DNA from: Cellvibrio sp. UBA7671
GTDB lineage: Bacteria > Pseudomonadota > Gammaproteobacteria > Pseudomonadales > Cellvibrionaceae
Reading direction: 5' to 3'
Assembly: GCA_002483145.1 (NCBI GenBank)
Contig: DLHJ01000001.1
Coordinates: 1 to 64,000 of the forward strand
DNA length: 64,000 nucleotides
The notes beneath the pieces were generated by a model. It did no database searches and was not told where the DNA came from. It saw only the letters and a list, made by a program, of their open reading frames with translations. The position numbers and the translations under genes are program-made. Of this stretch, positions 1 to 9,500 are shown piece after piece (position 1 is the stretch's first letter; every line of letters begins with the position of its first letter).

Positions 1-53
1 GGCAAGGTCACTTTAAGACCCGCTTTGCGCAGTTCGTGGTTACCGTCTGCCAT
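1..53 (-). CDS. fur: Ferric uptake regulator Fur, N-terminal fragment
   Basis: Only the first 17 codons are inside the window; the gene runs off the left edge. The minus-strand translation from the ATG at 53 begins MADGNHELRKAGLKVTL, which matches the usual start of gammaproteobacterial Fur (a short polar stretch followed by LKxAGLKVTLPR). Fur is the iron-responsive dimeric repressor. The divergent neighbour is bamE, and fur/bamE divergence is a common gammaproteobacterial gene order, which supports the call. The fragment is short, so identity rests on the N-terminus and on context. Confidence 0.8.
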   Translation of the reverse strand, partial: MADGNHELRKAGLKVTL

Positions 54-131
54 TATTTCCCCCAAACCCTTCTCAGTGTTCCTGTGGTTCGGGTATTATC
101 CGCGTTCATTTTCGTTAGTGGAAGCCCTTGT

Positions 132-587
132 ATGAAATTAGCCAGCCGTGTTTTTCTGGCCGTGGTCTTAGTCTCCAGCCTCACCGCTTGCTCCAGCTTC
201 CGCTTTCCCGGTGTTTATAAAGTCGGTATTCAACAGGGTCACATCATCACGCAAGAGATGGTAGAGCAACTAAAGCTGGGCATGTCCAAACGGCAGGTAC
301 GCTTTGTACTCGGCAACACCTTACTGCCCGATACATTTAATGATGACCGTTGGGATTATCCTTACAGTGTACGTCGTGGGTCACAGGGTGGGATCACTCA
401 ATACCTTTACACTGTCTATTTTGAAAACGACAAGTTGGTAAAAACAGAGGGCGATTACTTGCCGGGTAAAGCTCCACTTACAGGAGAGAAATCGGAGAAA
501 TATCTGGATGATATGAACCGCGATGTACCTGTGCCTACTGAAGACAGCACACCACCGGAAGTACCTGATCCGGAAGAGCTCGAATAA
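132..587 (+). CDS. bamE: Outer membrane protein assembly factor BamE (SmpA/OmlA lipoprotein)
   Basis: A 151-residue lipoprotein of the BAM complex, which inserts beta-barrel proteins in the outer membrane. The start at 132 gives a clean type II signal peptide (MKLASRVFLAVVLVSSLTAC) with the lipobox LTAC. An upstream in-frame start at 36 would bury the signal peptide. The SmpA/OmlA core follows: YKVGIQQGHIIT, then QLKLGMSKRQVRFVLGNTLLPD and the DRWDYPY segment, all typical of BamE. The C-terminal tail is rich in acidic residues and proline (VPDPEELE), and such tails vary between species. It is divergent from fur and followed by a strong terminator. Confidence 0.95.
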   Translation: MKLASRVFLAVVLVSSLTACSSFRFPGVYKVGIQQGHIITQEMVEQLKLGMSKRQVRFVLGNTLLPDTFNDDRWDYPYSVRRGSQGGITQYLYTVYFENDKLVKTEGDYLPGKAPLTGEKSEKYLDDMNRDVPVPTEDSTPPEVPDPEELE

Positions 588-615
588 TCGCAAAAAGCAC
601 TCTCGGTTAATAACA

Positions 616-645
616 ACGCCCGGTCAATCCGGGCGTTTTATTTTT
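616..645 (+). terminator. Rho-independent terminator of bamE
   Basis: An 8-bp GC-rich stem (ACGCCCGG / CCGGGCGT) with a 5-nt loop is followed by a T-rich run, 28 bases after the bamE stop. Confidence 0.85.
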
Positions 646-670
646 GATCACACTGTTTTCACAGTGGCGA

Positions 671-2302
671 TTATCGACTCAGGCAGATGCGGTTGCGTCC
701 CTCAGCTTTGGCGCGATAGAGCGCCGCATCAGCCTCTTGCAGCAATTGTTCAGCGCGCTCTACGCCCGGCCGATAAGCGGCGATACCCGCACTGAGCGTG
801 ACATTAAAGGTGCGCTGGTCAACCGTAAAACTGATATCGCGCAGACGCTGGCGCACATCTTCCATCAACACTTGCGCCTCTTCACGGCTGCAGCGCGGCA
901 ACACTGCGACAAATTCCTCGCCTCCATAGCGCCCCACCGCATCGGTTTTGCGCAAGCGCTGGCGCAATAGATGTGCAATTGCCTTGATCACCTTGTCGCC
1001 CGCCGGATGGCCGTAGGTATCATTGACTTGCTTGAAGTGGTCGAGATCAAGCATCACCACACTTAAATTTTCTTCGCTGCGCACGGCACGGCTTAACTCG
1101 GCATCCACCTGTTCTTTAATGCGCGAATGTTTCAACAGGCCAGTCAGGCTGTCACGGTCCAGAGCATCACTCAACTGGCGGCTGCGCGCTGCTCGCACGG
1201 ACACAGCAGTGATAAGTTCACGATCGCCCAGTGGCTTACTTAAAAAATCATCGCCCGCGCGCCCCATGGCCACGGCGCGCTTCTCCACATCCTGTTCCGA
1301 AGACAGGTAGGTGATAGGGACGCGCAGCCAATCCTGATTGAGACGAATGACCTGTGCCAATTCAATGCCGTTGCAGCCGGGCATGTTGATGTCAAGCAAA
1401 ATGAGTTCCGGGTGAAAATCCTGCAACACCTCAAAAATTTCATTGGGGTTATTGCTCACCTCGGCACGGATATCGGCGGAGTTCAGCACCAATTTATAGT
1501 GCTCGGCCAGCGCCATGTCATCATCGATAATCAATACCCTGTAAGGCGCGCTACGATGGCGATCGAGATAGTATTCAAAGCAGTCGACCAAGCGGATGAT
1601 ATCCAGCGGCTTCACAAAATAACCCACCGCACCCGCGCGCACGGCCGCGTGATAAGCCTCAAAATCCGTGCGGGTAGACACAAAAATCACCGGCACAGGC
1701 GTGGGTAAATTCTGCTGTAAAATCGCGACCGCCTCAGGGGTTTCACGCCCCTCTTCAGTGAACACAATGTCGCAGATCATAAAATCCGGCGGGCGTCGCA
1801 GTACTTCAACCTCGGCAGCGGCGATAGTGGAAAAGTGCACGACTTGATGACCGAAGTGACGCAGGGTCATGCAAACTTCGTCGGCGACATCAGGGTCGTC
1901 TTCTAGCACGTAAATCAGGGTATTGGTCTTCAACGGGGCACTTTGCGATACCAGTGGAATCTTTTTGGCGCTATCGCCCTGTGCCTGCCCATCCAGTGCG
2001 GCAACGGCAACCGCAAAGACGCGCAACATACCCATATCCAACTGATTAGCCGCCAGCCATGTCTGTGTTTGCAGCTCCAGTTTCTTTGCTTGTTTGCCGA
2101 GGTCGGGAAAACCAAAACTGCCTGCCGAACCCGCCAGTTTGTGCAATTTCTGATTGAGTTTCTCGAGTGCATCGCGCTGGAATTCGGGCTGCGCCAAGTC
2201 GCTAACCAGATCTCGCAACGACTGGATTTCGGCAGGTAAGCGCGCCGCATAATCGTCGCGTAATGCCTGAAGTTTTAGCGCAATTTCAGCATTTTTATCC
2301 AT
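671..2302 (-). CDS. Hpt-REC-REC-GGDEF response regulator, probable diguanylate cyclase
   Basis: A 543-residue cytoplasmic signalling protein predicted to make c-di-GMP. Domains in order: Hpt (about 1-95, phospho-accepting His54 in HKLAGSAGSFG), REC1 (about 128-250, Asp in MICDIVF, Lys in FVKPLD), REC2 (about 255-372, Asp in LLDINMPG, Lys in LSKPLG) and GGDEF (about 380-543) with the active signature GGEEF. An RKTD motif five residues before GGEEF fits the product-inhibition I-site (RxxD). It resembles PleD-type cyclases with an added Hpt. The ATG at 2302 is preferred because the Hpt begins directly after it; an in-frame start at 2374 would add 24 unrelated residues. The ribosome-binding site is weak for both. 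It is divergent from the HD-GYP gene, which would break down the same messenger. Confidence 0.9.
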   Translation of the reverse strand: MDKNAEIALKLQALRDDYAARLPAEIQSLRDLVSDLAQPEFQRDALEKLNQKLHKLAGSAGSFGFPDLGKQAKKLELQTQTWLAANQLDMGMLRVFAVAVAALDGQAQGDSAKKIPLVSQSAPLKTNTLIYVLEDDPDVADEVCMTLRHFGHQVVHFSTIAAAEVEVLRRPPDFMICDIVFTEEGRETPEAVAILQQNLPTPVPVIFVSTRTDFEAYHAAVRAGAVGYFVKPLDIIRLVDCFEYYLDRHRSAPYRVLIIDDDMALAEHYKLVLNSADIRAEVSNNPNEIFEVLQDFHPELILLDINMPGCNGIELAQVIRLNQDWLRVPITYLSSEQDVEKRAVAMGRAGDDFLSKPLGDRELITAVSVRAARSRQLSDALDRDSLTGLLKHSRIKEQVDAELSRAVRSEENLSVVMLDLDHFKQVNDTYGHPAGDKVIKAIAHLLRQRLRKTDAVGRYGGEEFVAVLPRCSREEAQVLMEDVRQRLRDISFTVDQRTFNVTLSAGIAAYRPGVERAEQLLQEADAALYRAKAEGRNRICLSR

Positions 2303-2570
2303 GGGTAACCGATGCCTGGGAGACAGGGGAAATTTTATTGTCGTTTTTGCGCAAGACCTTTCGGCATCTACCATACCGGGATTTTCCGCAGTCTAGTGTG
2401 AATAATAGGTGTGAATCCGGCGTTTGGCCAATCAAATGGAATAACGCCAACGCGCTTTTTTGCACCACAAAAAATTTATTACCGCCTCGCTCCGCCCGAC
2501 AAAAAATCCCCGTCTATACTCACCAGAACAGACTTAACCCCTATCTCCGCTGTCAGCTATTTGGAACCAC

Positions 2571-3794
2571 ATGCTCAAACGAATCGCAGTCAAAGATATC
2601 CAGCTCGGCATGTTCATTTGTGAATTTTGCGGTTCCTGGATGGAGCATCCCTTTTGGAAAACCAAGTTTTTGCTCACCGACGAAAAAGACCTGCAGGCAA
2701 TTCAGGCCAGTGGGATTAAAGAGCTGTGGATTGATGTCACCCAGGGTGCCGATTTAGATAAAGCAGTCCCAGGAAAAACAGAAGAAGAAGTCGCACAAGA
2801 AACCGAAGCGGTATTGCTTGAGGCGGAAAACACCCAGGGCAGAGAAAAAATATCGCTTGAAGATGAAATACAAACTGCCGCCAAACTCTGCGCCAAAGCC
2901 AAAGAAGCTGTGATTGAAATGTTTAGCGATGCCCGCATGGGCAAAGCGATTCAAATCGAGCAAGCAAAAGCATTGGTAGAAGAGATTTCCAATTCCGTTA
3001 TGCGCCAACCGCACGCATTGATCAGCTTGGCGCGGCTGAAAACTGCCGATGAATATACTTATATGCACTCGGTTGCGGTGTGTGCGCTGATGATTGCCCT
3101 TGCACGCCAATTAAACCTTGAAGAGGAAATGGTGCGCGAAGCCGGTTTCGCCGGACTGTTGCACGATATTGGCAAAGTCGGCATTCCTATGAAAGTGCTT
3201 AACAAGCCGGGCAAACTTACCGACAGTGAATTCGCTATTGTGAAATCGCACCCGGAAGTGGGCGCCAAAATTTTAATTGAAAGCTATCAGGTCAGCCCTA
3301 TGGTGCTGGACGTCTGCCTGCATCACCATGAAAAAATGGACGGCACCGGCTACCCACACGGACTCAAGGGCGAGACCATCAGCCTCTATGCCAAAATGGG
3401 TGCGGTCTGCGATGTCTATGATGCAATTACATCCAATCGGCCTTACAAAAAAGGTTGGGCACCCGCCGATTCAATTCGCAAAATGGCCGAGTGGAGCAAG
3501 GGGCATTTTGATGAAGCTGTATTCCAGGCTTTCGTCAAAACCGTAGGTATTTACCCCACAGGTTCACTGGTGCGCCTGGAAAGCGGGCGGCTCGCGGTCG
3601 TTGTAGAGCAGCATGAAACATCGCTGCTCAGCCCGCGTGTAAAAGTGTTTTACTCGGCCAAAACCAAAATGCCGATCATCCAGGAAACACTGGATCTGGC
3701 CAAACTGGTGGGTAAAGAAAAAATTATCGGGCGCGAATCGCCCGACGACTGGGGCTTTAAAAATCTCGATATGCTGTGGTCGGGCATTAGTTAG
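2571..3794 (+). CDS. HD-GYP cyclic-di-GMP phosphodiesterase with N-terminal DUF3391
   Basis: A 407-residue cytoplasmic protein predicted to hydrolyse c-di-GMP. The N-terminal part (about 1-130) has the DUF3391 pattern LKRIAVKDIQLGMFI...FLLTDEKDLQAI..SGIKELWID. The HD-GYP domain (about 145-340) carries the metal ligands: H166 in YTYMHSVAV, HD at 198-199 in LHDIGKVGIP, and the HHHEKMDGTGYP block at 251-262, whose last part is the GYP motif. All signature residues are intact, so catalysis is expected. It lies between a diguanylate cyclase (divergent) and a two-component operon (convergent), which suggests locally coupled c-di-GMP control. Confidence 0.93.
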   Translation: MLKRIAVKDIQLGMFICEFCGSWMEHPFWKTKFLLTDEKDLQAIQASGIKELWIDVTQGADLDKAVPGKTEEEVAQETEAVLLEAENTQGREKISLEDEIQTAAKLCAKAKEAVIEMFSDARMGKAIQIEQAKALVEEISNSVMRQPHALISLARLKTADEYTYMHSVAVCALMIALARQLNLEEEMVREAGFAGLLHDIGKVGIPMKVLNKPGKLTDSEFAIVKSHPEVGAKILIESYQVSPMVLDVCLHHHEKMDGTGYPHGLKGETISLYAKMGAVCDVYDAITSNRPYKKGWAPADSIRKMAEWSKGHFDEAVFQAFVKTVGIYPTGSLVRLESGRLAVVVEQHETSLLSPRVKVFYSAKTKMPIIQETLDLAKLVGKEKIIGRESPDDWGFKNLDMLWSGIS

Positions 3795-3817
3795 AAAATC
3801 ACTGTGTTGCCCGCCCT

Positions 3818-4201
3818 CTATTGTCTTAACCAGATATCGCGCAGCTCCTGCGCCAGCGTCATAGGGTCAAAAGGTTTGGCGATAACGCCTACCGCTCCCA
3901 AATTGAGATAACCCTCCACTTCCTGCGGCTGCACCTTCGCGGTCATAAATACTACCGGTGTCGTCGCCAATTCGGGAAACGCGCGCAACCCCTTAAGCGT
4001 TTCCGGGCCATCCATCCCCGGCATCATCACATCCAGCAATACCAAGTCAGGTTTGAACTGCACAGCTTTCGCCAAGGCATCGCTGCCGCAGTTGCAGGCT
4101 TCGAGTGTAAATCCATTGATAGTTTCCAATACCATTACGGCGATGGCCTGAATATCCGGGTCATCTTCAACGTACAAAATGCGGGTTAATTCATGATCCA
4201 T
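3818..4201 (-). CDS. Single-domain response regulator (CheY-like receiver)
   Basis: A 127-residue stand-alone receiver domain with no output domain. It keeps the acidic pocket (VEDDPD, residues 11-16), the phospho-acceptor Asp57 in LLDVMMPGMDG, the Thr in FMTAK and the Lys in AKPFDP. It lies 43 bp downstream of the sensor kinase gene on the same strand and is probably the last gene of a three-gene operon with the two kinases, so it is the likely phospho-acceptor of one or both. It could act by protein-protein contact, as CheY or DivK do. The output target cannot be told from the sequence. Confidence 0.92.
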   Translation of the reverse strand: MDHELTRILYVEDDPDIQAIAVMVLETINGFTLEACNCGSDALAKAVQFKPDLVLLDVMMPGMDGPETLKGLRAFPELATTPVVFMTAKVQPQEVEGYLNLGAVGVIAKPFDPMTLAQELRDIWLRQ

Positions 4202-4244
4202 TAAAGTTACCTGATTAATGTAGTTAACATGGGTTTTTGTGTTG

Positions 4245-6599
4245 CTACCCGATCGTATTCACGATTGGAAAACGCGCAAAAAAAGTGGCGCCCTGACCGG
4301 GTTCTGATTCAAATCCAATATTGCCATTCATTCGCTCAACGAAAGCCTTGCTGATGGACAGCCCCAAGCCAGTCCCACCTCGCTGACGAGAATCAGAAGA
4401 GTCTGCCTGCGAAAACTTTTGAAAGATGCGTGAGCGAAACTCATCACTGATACCGGGGCCATGATCCACCACTTCGATTACAGCCTGATCGCCCTGTTGC
4501 GACAGGCGAATTTCCACCTGCCCTTCTTTGGGAGAAAACTTTACGGCGTTGGATATAAAATTGGTCAACACTTGCTGCAAGCGTTGAGCATCAACCCGCG
4601 CGCGCAAGTCATTCACTTCTAATTGCAACACTAACGTGATGTCGTAAGAATCGGCATAGGCTTTATTGCTTTCAAGCGAGGCCTCTAAAATTGATAACAG
4701 TGATTGCTCATGAAGGTCGAACTCCATTTTCCCCGCGAGGATTTTTTCCATATCGAGCAAATCATTGATTAGCAATGTCAGGCGCTTGGCATTTTTGTGG
4801 GCTATCCCAAGCATGCTCTGTATCTTGTCAGGTATCTCACCCAAAGCCCCACTCGTCACTAGCGCGAGTGAGCCTGCGATCGAAGTAAGCGGGGTACGCA
4901 GTTCATGGCTAACTGCAGACACAAACTCATTCTTCATCTGATCTATACGTTTACGCTCAGTGATATCTTGAATGAAAGACCAAATTTTCCGCTCACCATC
5001 AGGCCCTTCTATCAGCACTCCATTTAGTAATACCGGAATCAGGTGTCCATCGCGATGCCGGTATTCTTTTTCGTAGGGACCGTAACGGCCACTGACATGT
5101 AAACTCTCAAGTTGCTGGTACTCCTGGAGTTGATAGTGCGCGGGGGTTAAATCCCAATAACTAATCGCTATTAGTTCGGCTTCTGTGTAGCCGGTGAGGC
5201 GACACAACTCGGGATTGCACTCCAGATAGCGGCCACCATCGACAGCATTTAATGCGATACCAATGGACGCCTGATTGTAGAGTGTAGATAATTTTTGCTC
5301 GTTTAACTTAATAGCTTTATTCGCCATCTCCGCTTGGGTTACATCCCAAATAAAGCCATCGATATATTTTAAATGGCCACTTTCATCGTAAATTCCCCGC
5401 CCCAGTTCCTGCACCCATAACCAATGGCCGTCAGCATGACGTAGGCGAAATAACAGCTCAAATGGCTCTTTGGCAGAGAGCGCAGCACCGACTCTCTCTG
5501 CTATCCATGGTACATCATCCGGATGCGTTAATTCGGTGAAACTGCGCGGTGAATCAGAACGTGTAAATTCAGTGGCACTGTAACCCGTCAGCTGTTTTAC
5601 GGCAGCACTCAGATACAACATTGTCCAGTCAGGATCGTTCTCACAACGGTAGGCGGCACCAGGGAAGTTGCTCAACATGCTTTGCAGCCGCTCTTCGCTA
5701 TTACGCAATTGTTGCTGTGAAGACTGTAGTTCACTGATATCCGCATGCGTGCCAGACATCCACAGGGGGTTCCCGTTGTCATCCCGGCGCGACACGCGCC
5801 CGCGATCATGAACCCATACCCAGTAACCATCTTTATGGCGCATACGGCATTTACAATCGTAAAACTCCAACTCGCCGCGCAAATGCTGCTCAATAAGTTC
5901 GCCGGATTTTTTTAGATCCTCCGGGTGCGCCAGATCTAGCCACGTATCAATGGAAACCGGTATTAACTCGGCAAGGGTGTAACCGACAATCTCAGCCCAA
6001 CGCTCGTTAAATATCGTTTCACCCGTTTGTACATTCCACTGCCAGGTACCAATATTGGTACCCTGAATAACCAAGTCCAAATTTTCCCGCTCGCGCTCCA
6101 AAGCCATGTTGCTCTCGCGAAAACGAAGCAGTTGCATGACTTGGCCAGCGAGTAGCTGAAGGGAGCTTAATTGAATGGGACTCAATTGGCGCGGCACGTA
6201 ATCGATAACGCACAGCGTTCCCAGTGCATTGCCCGATTCCGTAACCAGTGGAGCGCCAGCATAAAAACGTATATACGGCTCCCCCAACACCAAGGAATTG
6301 TCACTAAAACGAGGATCAAGTGTTGCGTCCTCAACAACCAATACATCATCGGGGCGCAAAATGGCATGAGCACAAAATGCCACGTCGCGCGGTGTTTCCA
6401 TTGCGTCCAAACCAAGACAGCTCTTAAACCATTGGCGGTCACTATCCACAAGGGACACTACAGCAATAGGAACCTCGCACAAATTCATCGCCAACTGTGC
6501 GATTGCATCAAAACTCTGCTCGCGTCGGGTATCCAGAATATCGAGCCGATACAAATGGGCGAGCCGCTCTTTTTCGTTATTGGGTAGCGGCGCTTTCAT
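4245..6599 (-). CDS. GAF-PAS-PAS-PAS sensor histidine kinase
   Basis: A 784-residue cytoplasmic histidine kinase with no membrane segment. An N-terminal GAF domain (about 20-165, AVVSLVDSDRQWFKSCLGLDAMETPRDVAFC) is followed by three PAS/PAC units (about 170-295, 305-425 and 435-550). Then come HisKA with His565 in SHELRTPLTS and HATPase_c with the N box NFISNAVKFSP and the G boxes DHGPGIS and GGTGLGLSISK. The start codon overlaps the stop of the upstream hybrid kinase (ATGA, 6596-6599), so translation is likely coupled. Its kinase core is very similar to that of the upstream gene, which suggests duplication. The signal is unknown; this kind of GAF often senses small molecules or redox state. 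Confidence 0.93.
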   Translation of the reverse strand: MKAPLPNNEKERLAHLYRLDILDTRREQSFDAIAQLAMNLCEVPIAVVSLVDSDRQWFKSCLGLDAMETPRDVAFCAHAILRPDDVLVVEDATLDPRFSDNSLVLGEPYIRFYAGAPLVTESGNALGTLCVIDYVPRQLSPIQLSSLQLLAGQVMQLLRFRESNMALERERENLDLVIQGTNIGTWQWNVQTGETIFNERWAEIVGYTLAELIPVSIDTWLDLAHPEDLKKSGELIEQHLRGELEFYDCKCRMRHKDGYWVWVHDRGRVSRRDDNGNPLWMSGTHADISELQSSQQQLRNSEERLQSMLSNFPGAAYRCENDPDWTMLYLSAAVKQLTGYSATEFTRSDSPRSFTELTHPDDVPWIAERVGAALSAKEPFELLFRLRHADGHWLWVQELGRGIYDESGHLKYIDGFIWDVTQAEMANKAIKLNEQKLSTLYNQASIGIALNAVDGGRYLECNPELCRLTGYTEAELIAISYWDLTPAHYQLQEYQQLESLHVSGRYGPYEKEYRHRDGHLIPVLLNGVLIEGPDGERKIWSFIQDITERKRIDQMKNEFVSAVSHELRTPLTSIAGSLALVTSGALGEIPDKIQSMLGIAHKNAKRLTLLINDLLDMEKILAGKMEFDLHEQSLLSILEASLESNKAYADSYDITLVLQLEVNDLRARVDAQRLQQVLTNFISNAVKFSPKEGQVEIRLSQQGDQAVIEVVDHGPGISDEFRSRIFQKFSQADSSDSRQRGGTGLGLSISKAFVERMNGNIGFESEPGQGATFFARFPIVNTIG

Positions 6600-9500
6600 T
6601 GCACCTCTCCTTCAGAACTTAATGTTTTTTTCTCTAAAGCGCGGGCAATGATTTGCTCGAGCTGCCCACTAATCAACGGCTTTTGTAACCAGAAAATGTC
6701 GCTACTCGAATGAAGTGGCGGCTGGCTTTTCTTACCCTCATCAATCGCTCCGGTGATAATAATAATCGGCAATTTTTTCGCGCCCGTGCGCTGATGGGAT
6801 TCCTGCTGGCGAATGTGCTCCACTATCGCAATCCCATTCATATCCGGCAGCTGCAAATCGAGTGTGACCAAATCGTAATCGCGCAATTGTAAATGCTCCA
6901 ACGCCGACTGCCCGGTCGTAGCGCAATCGACATCGTATTTTTGTGCAGATAGTGCCGTAACTAACACCTCGGCAGTTTCAGCATCATCTTCCACTACCAG
7001 TAAGTGCGGTTTTATTTTTTGCGGATCCAGACGTGTGGATGGAATTTTTTGCGTTGTATCTTCGCAGGGTAAATCAAAATAAAAACTGGCGCCTTTGCCT
7101 GGTGTGGATTCCACCCCCACCGCCCCGCCCATGCGTTCAATAATTTCTTTGCAGATCGCAAGCCCCAAACCGGTTCCGCCTTTTTGACGGGTATCCGATG
7201 AATCGGCTTGGGAGAATTTTTGAAACAGGCGCGATCGGAAATTATCGGGCACACCAGGGCCTTTATCGGTGACGGTGACACGCACGCTGCCGAAGTGAAT
7301 ATCCAGCTGGATAGTCACCACATCATTGAGCGGTGAAAATTTCGCAGCGTTGGACAAATAATTGGCAAGCACTTGCAACAAGCGCTGATGATCGACAGAT
7401 ACTTTTACATCGCTGCCGGGTAGTAATTTATAAGTGACGCCGTATTGCTGGGCAAAAGCCGCATTGGATTCGATACTTTGCCGGATCAGCGGCAGTAACA
7501 TTTGTTGTTGAATATCAAAATGCATTTTGCCCGCAACCAATTTTTCCATATCGAGCAAATCATTGACCAGATGGATCAAGCGCTGCGAATTATTGTGCGC
7601 AATCTGGATCATACGCGCCGACGAGTCGGGTAAAGTTCCCGCGAGGCCATTCACTAAAATCCCCAATGCGCCGCTGATCGCGGTCAGCGGTGTACGCAGC
7701 TCATGGCTGACGGTGGAAATAAATTCATTTTTCATTTGATCAATGCGTTTTATTTCGCTGATATCGCGCGCAATCCCCAAGTAGCCGGTAATCTCCCCCT
7801 CCGCATCGCGCAGCGCCGACACCGTCAGCAGCACCGGAAATTGGCTGCCATCTTTGCGCACATAGTGCCATTCGTTTTCATCGTCGCTGCCCTCGCGCGC
7901 CTTGGCGATAAACACATCAAACCCGGGTTTGACTTCATAACCCAACTCACACGTCAAATGCTGCGCGCGGGCGATAACCTCATCGGACAGATGGATAAGC
8001 GCAGGCGTTTGTTTATCAATGATGTCGTCAGCGCTATAGCCCAACATCATCTCCGCACCATGATTGAAGGTTTTGATCGTGCCGGTGGGGTCGGTTGAAA
8101 TTATCGCCACACTGGCAGCATCAAGGATCGCTTTGCGCAGTGAGTTGGTTTCCTTCAACTGCGATTCCGTTTGTTTAAGCGGTGTGATGTCGGAGACATA
8201 GCCATGCCAGAGTACGCTGCCGTCTTCCAGTTTTTCCGGGATCGATTCTATGTGTGTCCAAATCATGCCGCGCTGTGGATGGTTAATGCGCACAGTAGCC
8301 ACCCAGGGCGTGAGGTGGGCGGCGGAATAGGAGACGCTTTCGCCCACCCAGCCCACATCATCCGGATGAATCACGCCAAAGACTTTATTCGCCGATATCG
8401 CCACATCGTCCGGGCTCACGTCGTAAATGTTTTTGATCCCGGGGCTGGCGTAGGGAAAAAATGAACTGCCATCGGGGCGCAGCTGGAATTGGTAGAGGAA
8501 GCCGGGCAAGCGCTCGCTGAGTTTTTGGAAGCGCTGCAAAATGTCTTTTTTCTCGGCATCCTGTTGCCAGCGTTCAACCACCGAACTGATCCAGCGCGCC
8601 AGCAGGCGCACAAAGTCCTTGTCGAGTGCATCGTACTGGTGATGGCGGGTTTTGCGCGAGTTGAAGCAGAGGGTGCCGTAAATCTTACCACCCACCCACA
8701 AAGGGGCACCTATATAAGTCTCAACTTGGGTCAACAGATACGCGGGGTGCTGGCGAAAGTTGCTCGCCGGAATATCATCTTCCGCCACTACATCCTGCTG
8801 GTTTACCGTGAGGCTACAGTAGGTTTTAGCAAGCGGGCTGACGAGCGGAGCATCGCGCTGCCCCTGAGCGGAAAACTGCACATGGATACGAAATTCATCG
8901 CCGTTAATCTGGCTGATGATGGCGTTGCTCAATCCCAGATAGCGCGCGCCTAAACTGAGTGCACGACGCAATTGTTCATCCGGGTCAACGGCTGAGAGCG
9001 AGGCAATTTCATTGAGCGAGTGGAGCGCAGCCTGCTGGCGAATACTGATCAGCTCGGTATTTTTGCGCTCGGTAATATCGGTGTAGACCCCCAACATCAG
9101 CGCCGCTTTGCCACTCTCAGTCCACTCCACTACTTTGCCGCGGGTGAGAATCCACTTGTAGCTGCCATCGTGGATTTTGAGCCGGTATTCATTTTCGTAC
9201 ATGGGCGTTTCGCCTTTTATATGGCGAATAATGTCGCTGTAACTCATACGTTTGTCGGCGGGGTGGACGCGGCTCATCCACTCGTCCAGATCAAGCGAGT
9301 TGGGCGACTCGGGCCCAATGCCGCATAGTTGCCGCCATTCGGGTGAGAAGCGGGCTTTGTCGTTCGCTATGTCCCACTCCCAAAAGCCCGAGTCACTGGA
9401 GCGCAGCGCCAGAGCCAAACGCTGACGCGCCTGCTCACTGACCGCGTGCTCTCCGCGCAGCTGTTCGCCGTGCTGCTCCACCAGGCTGCGCAAATACCGG

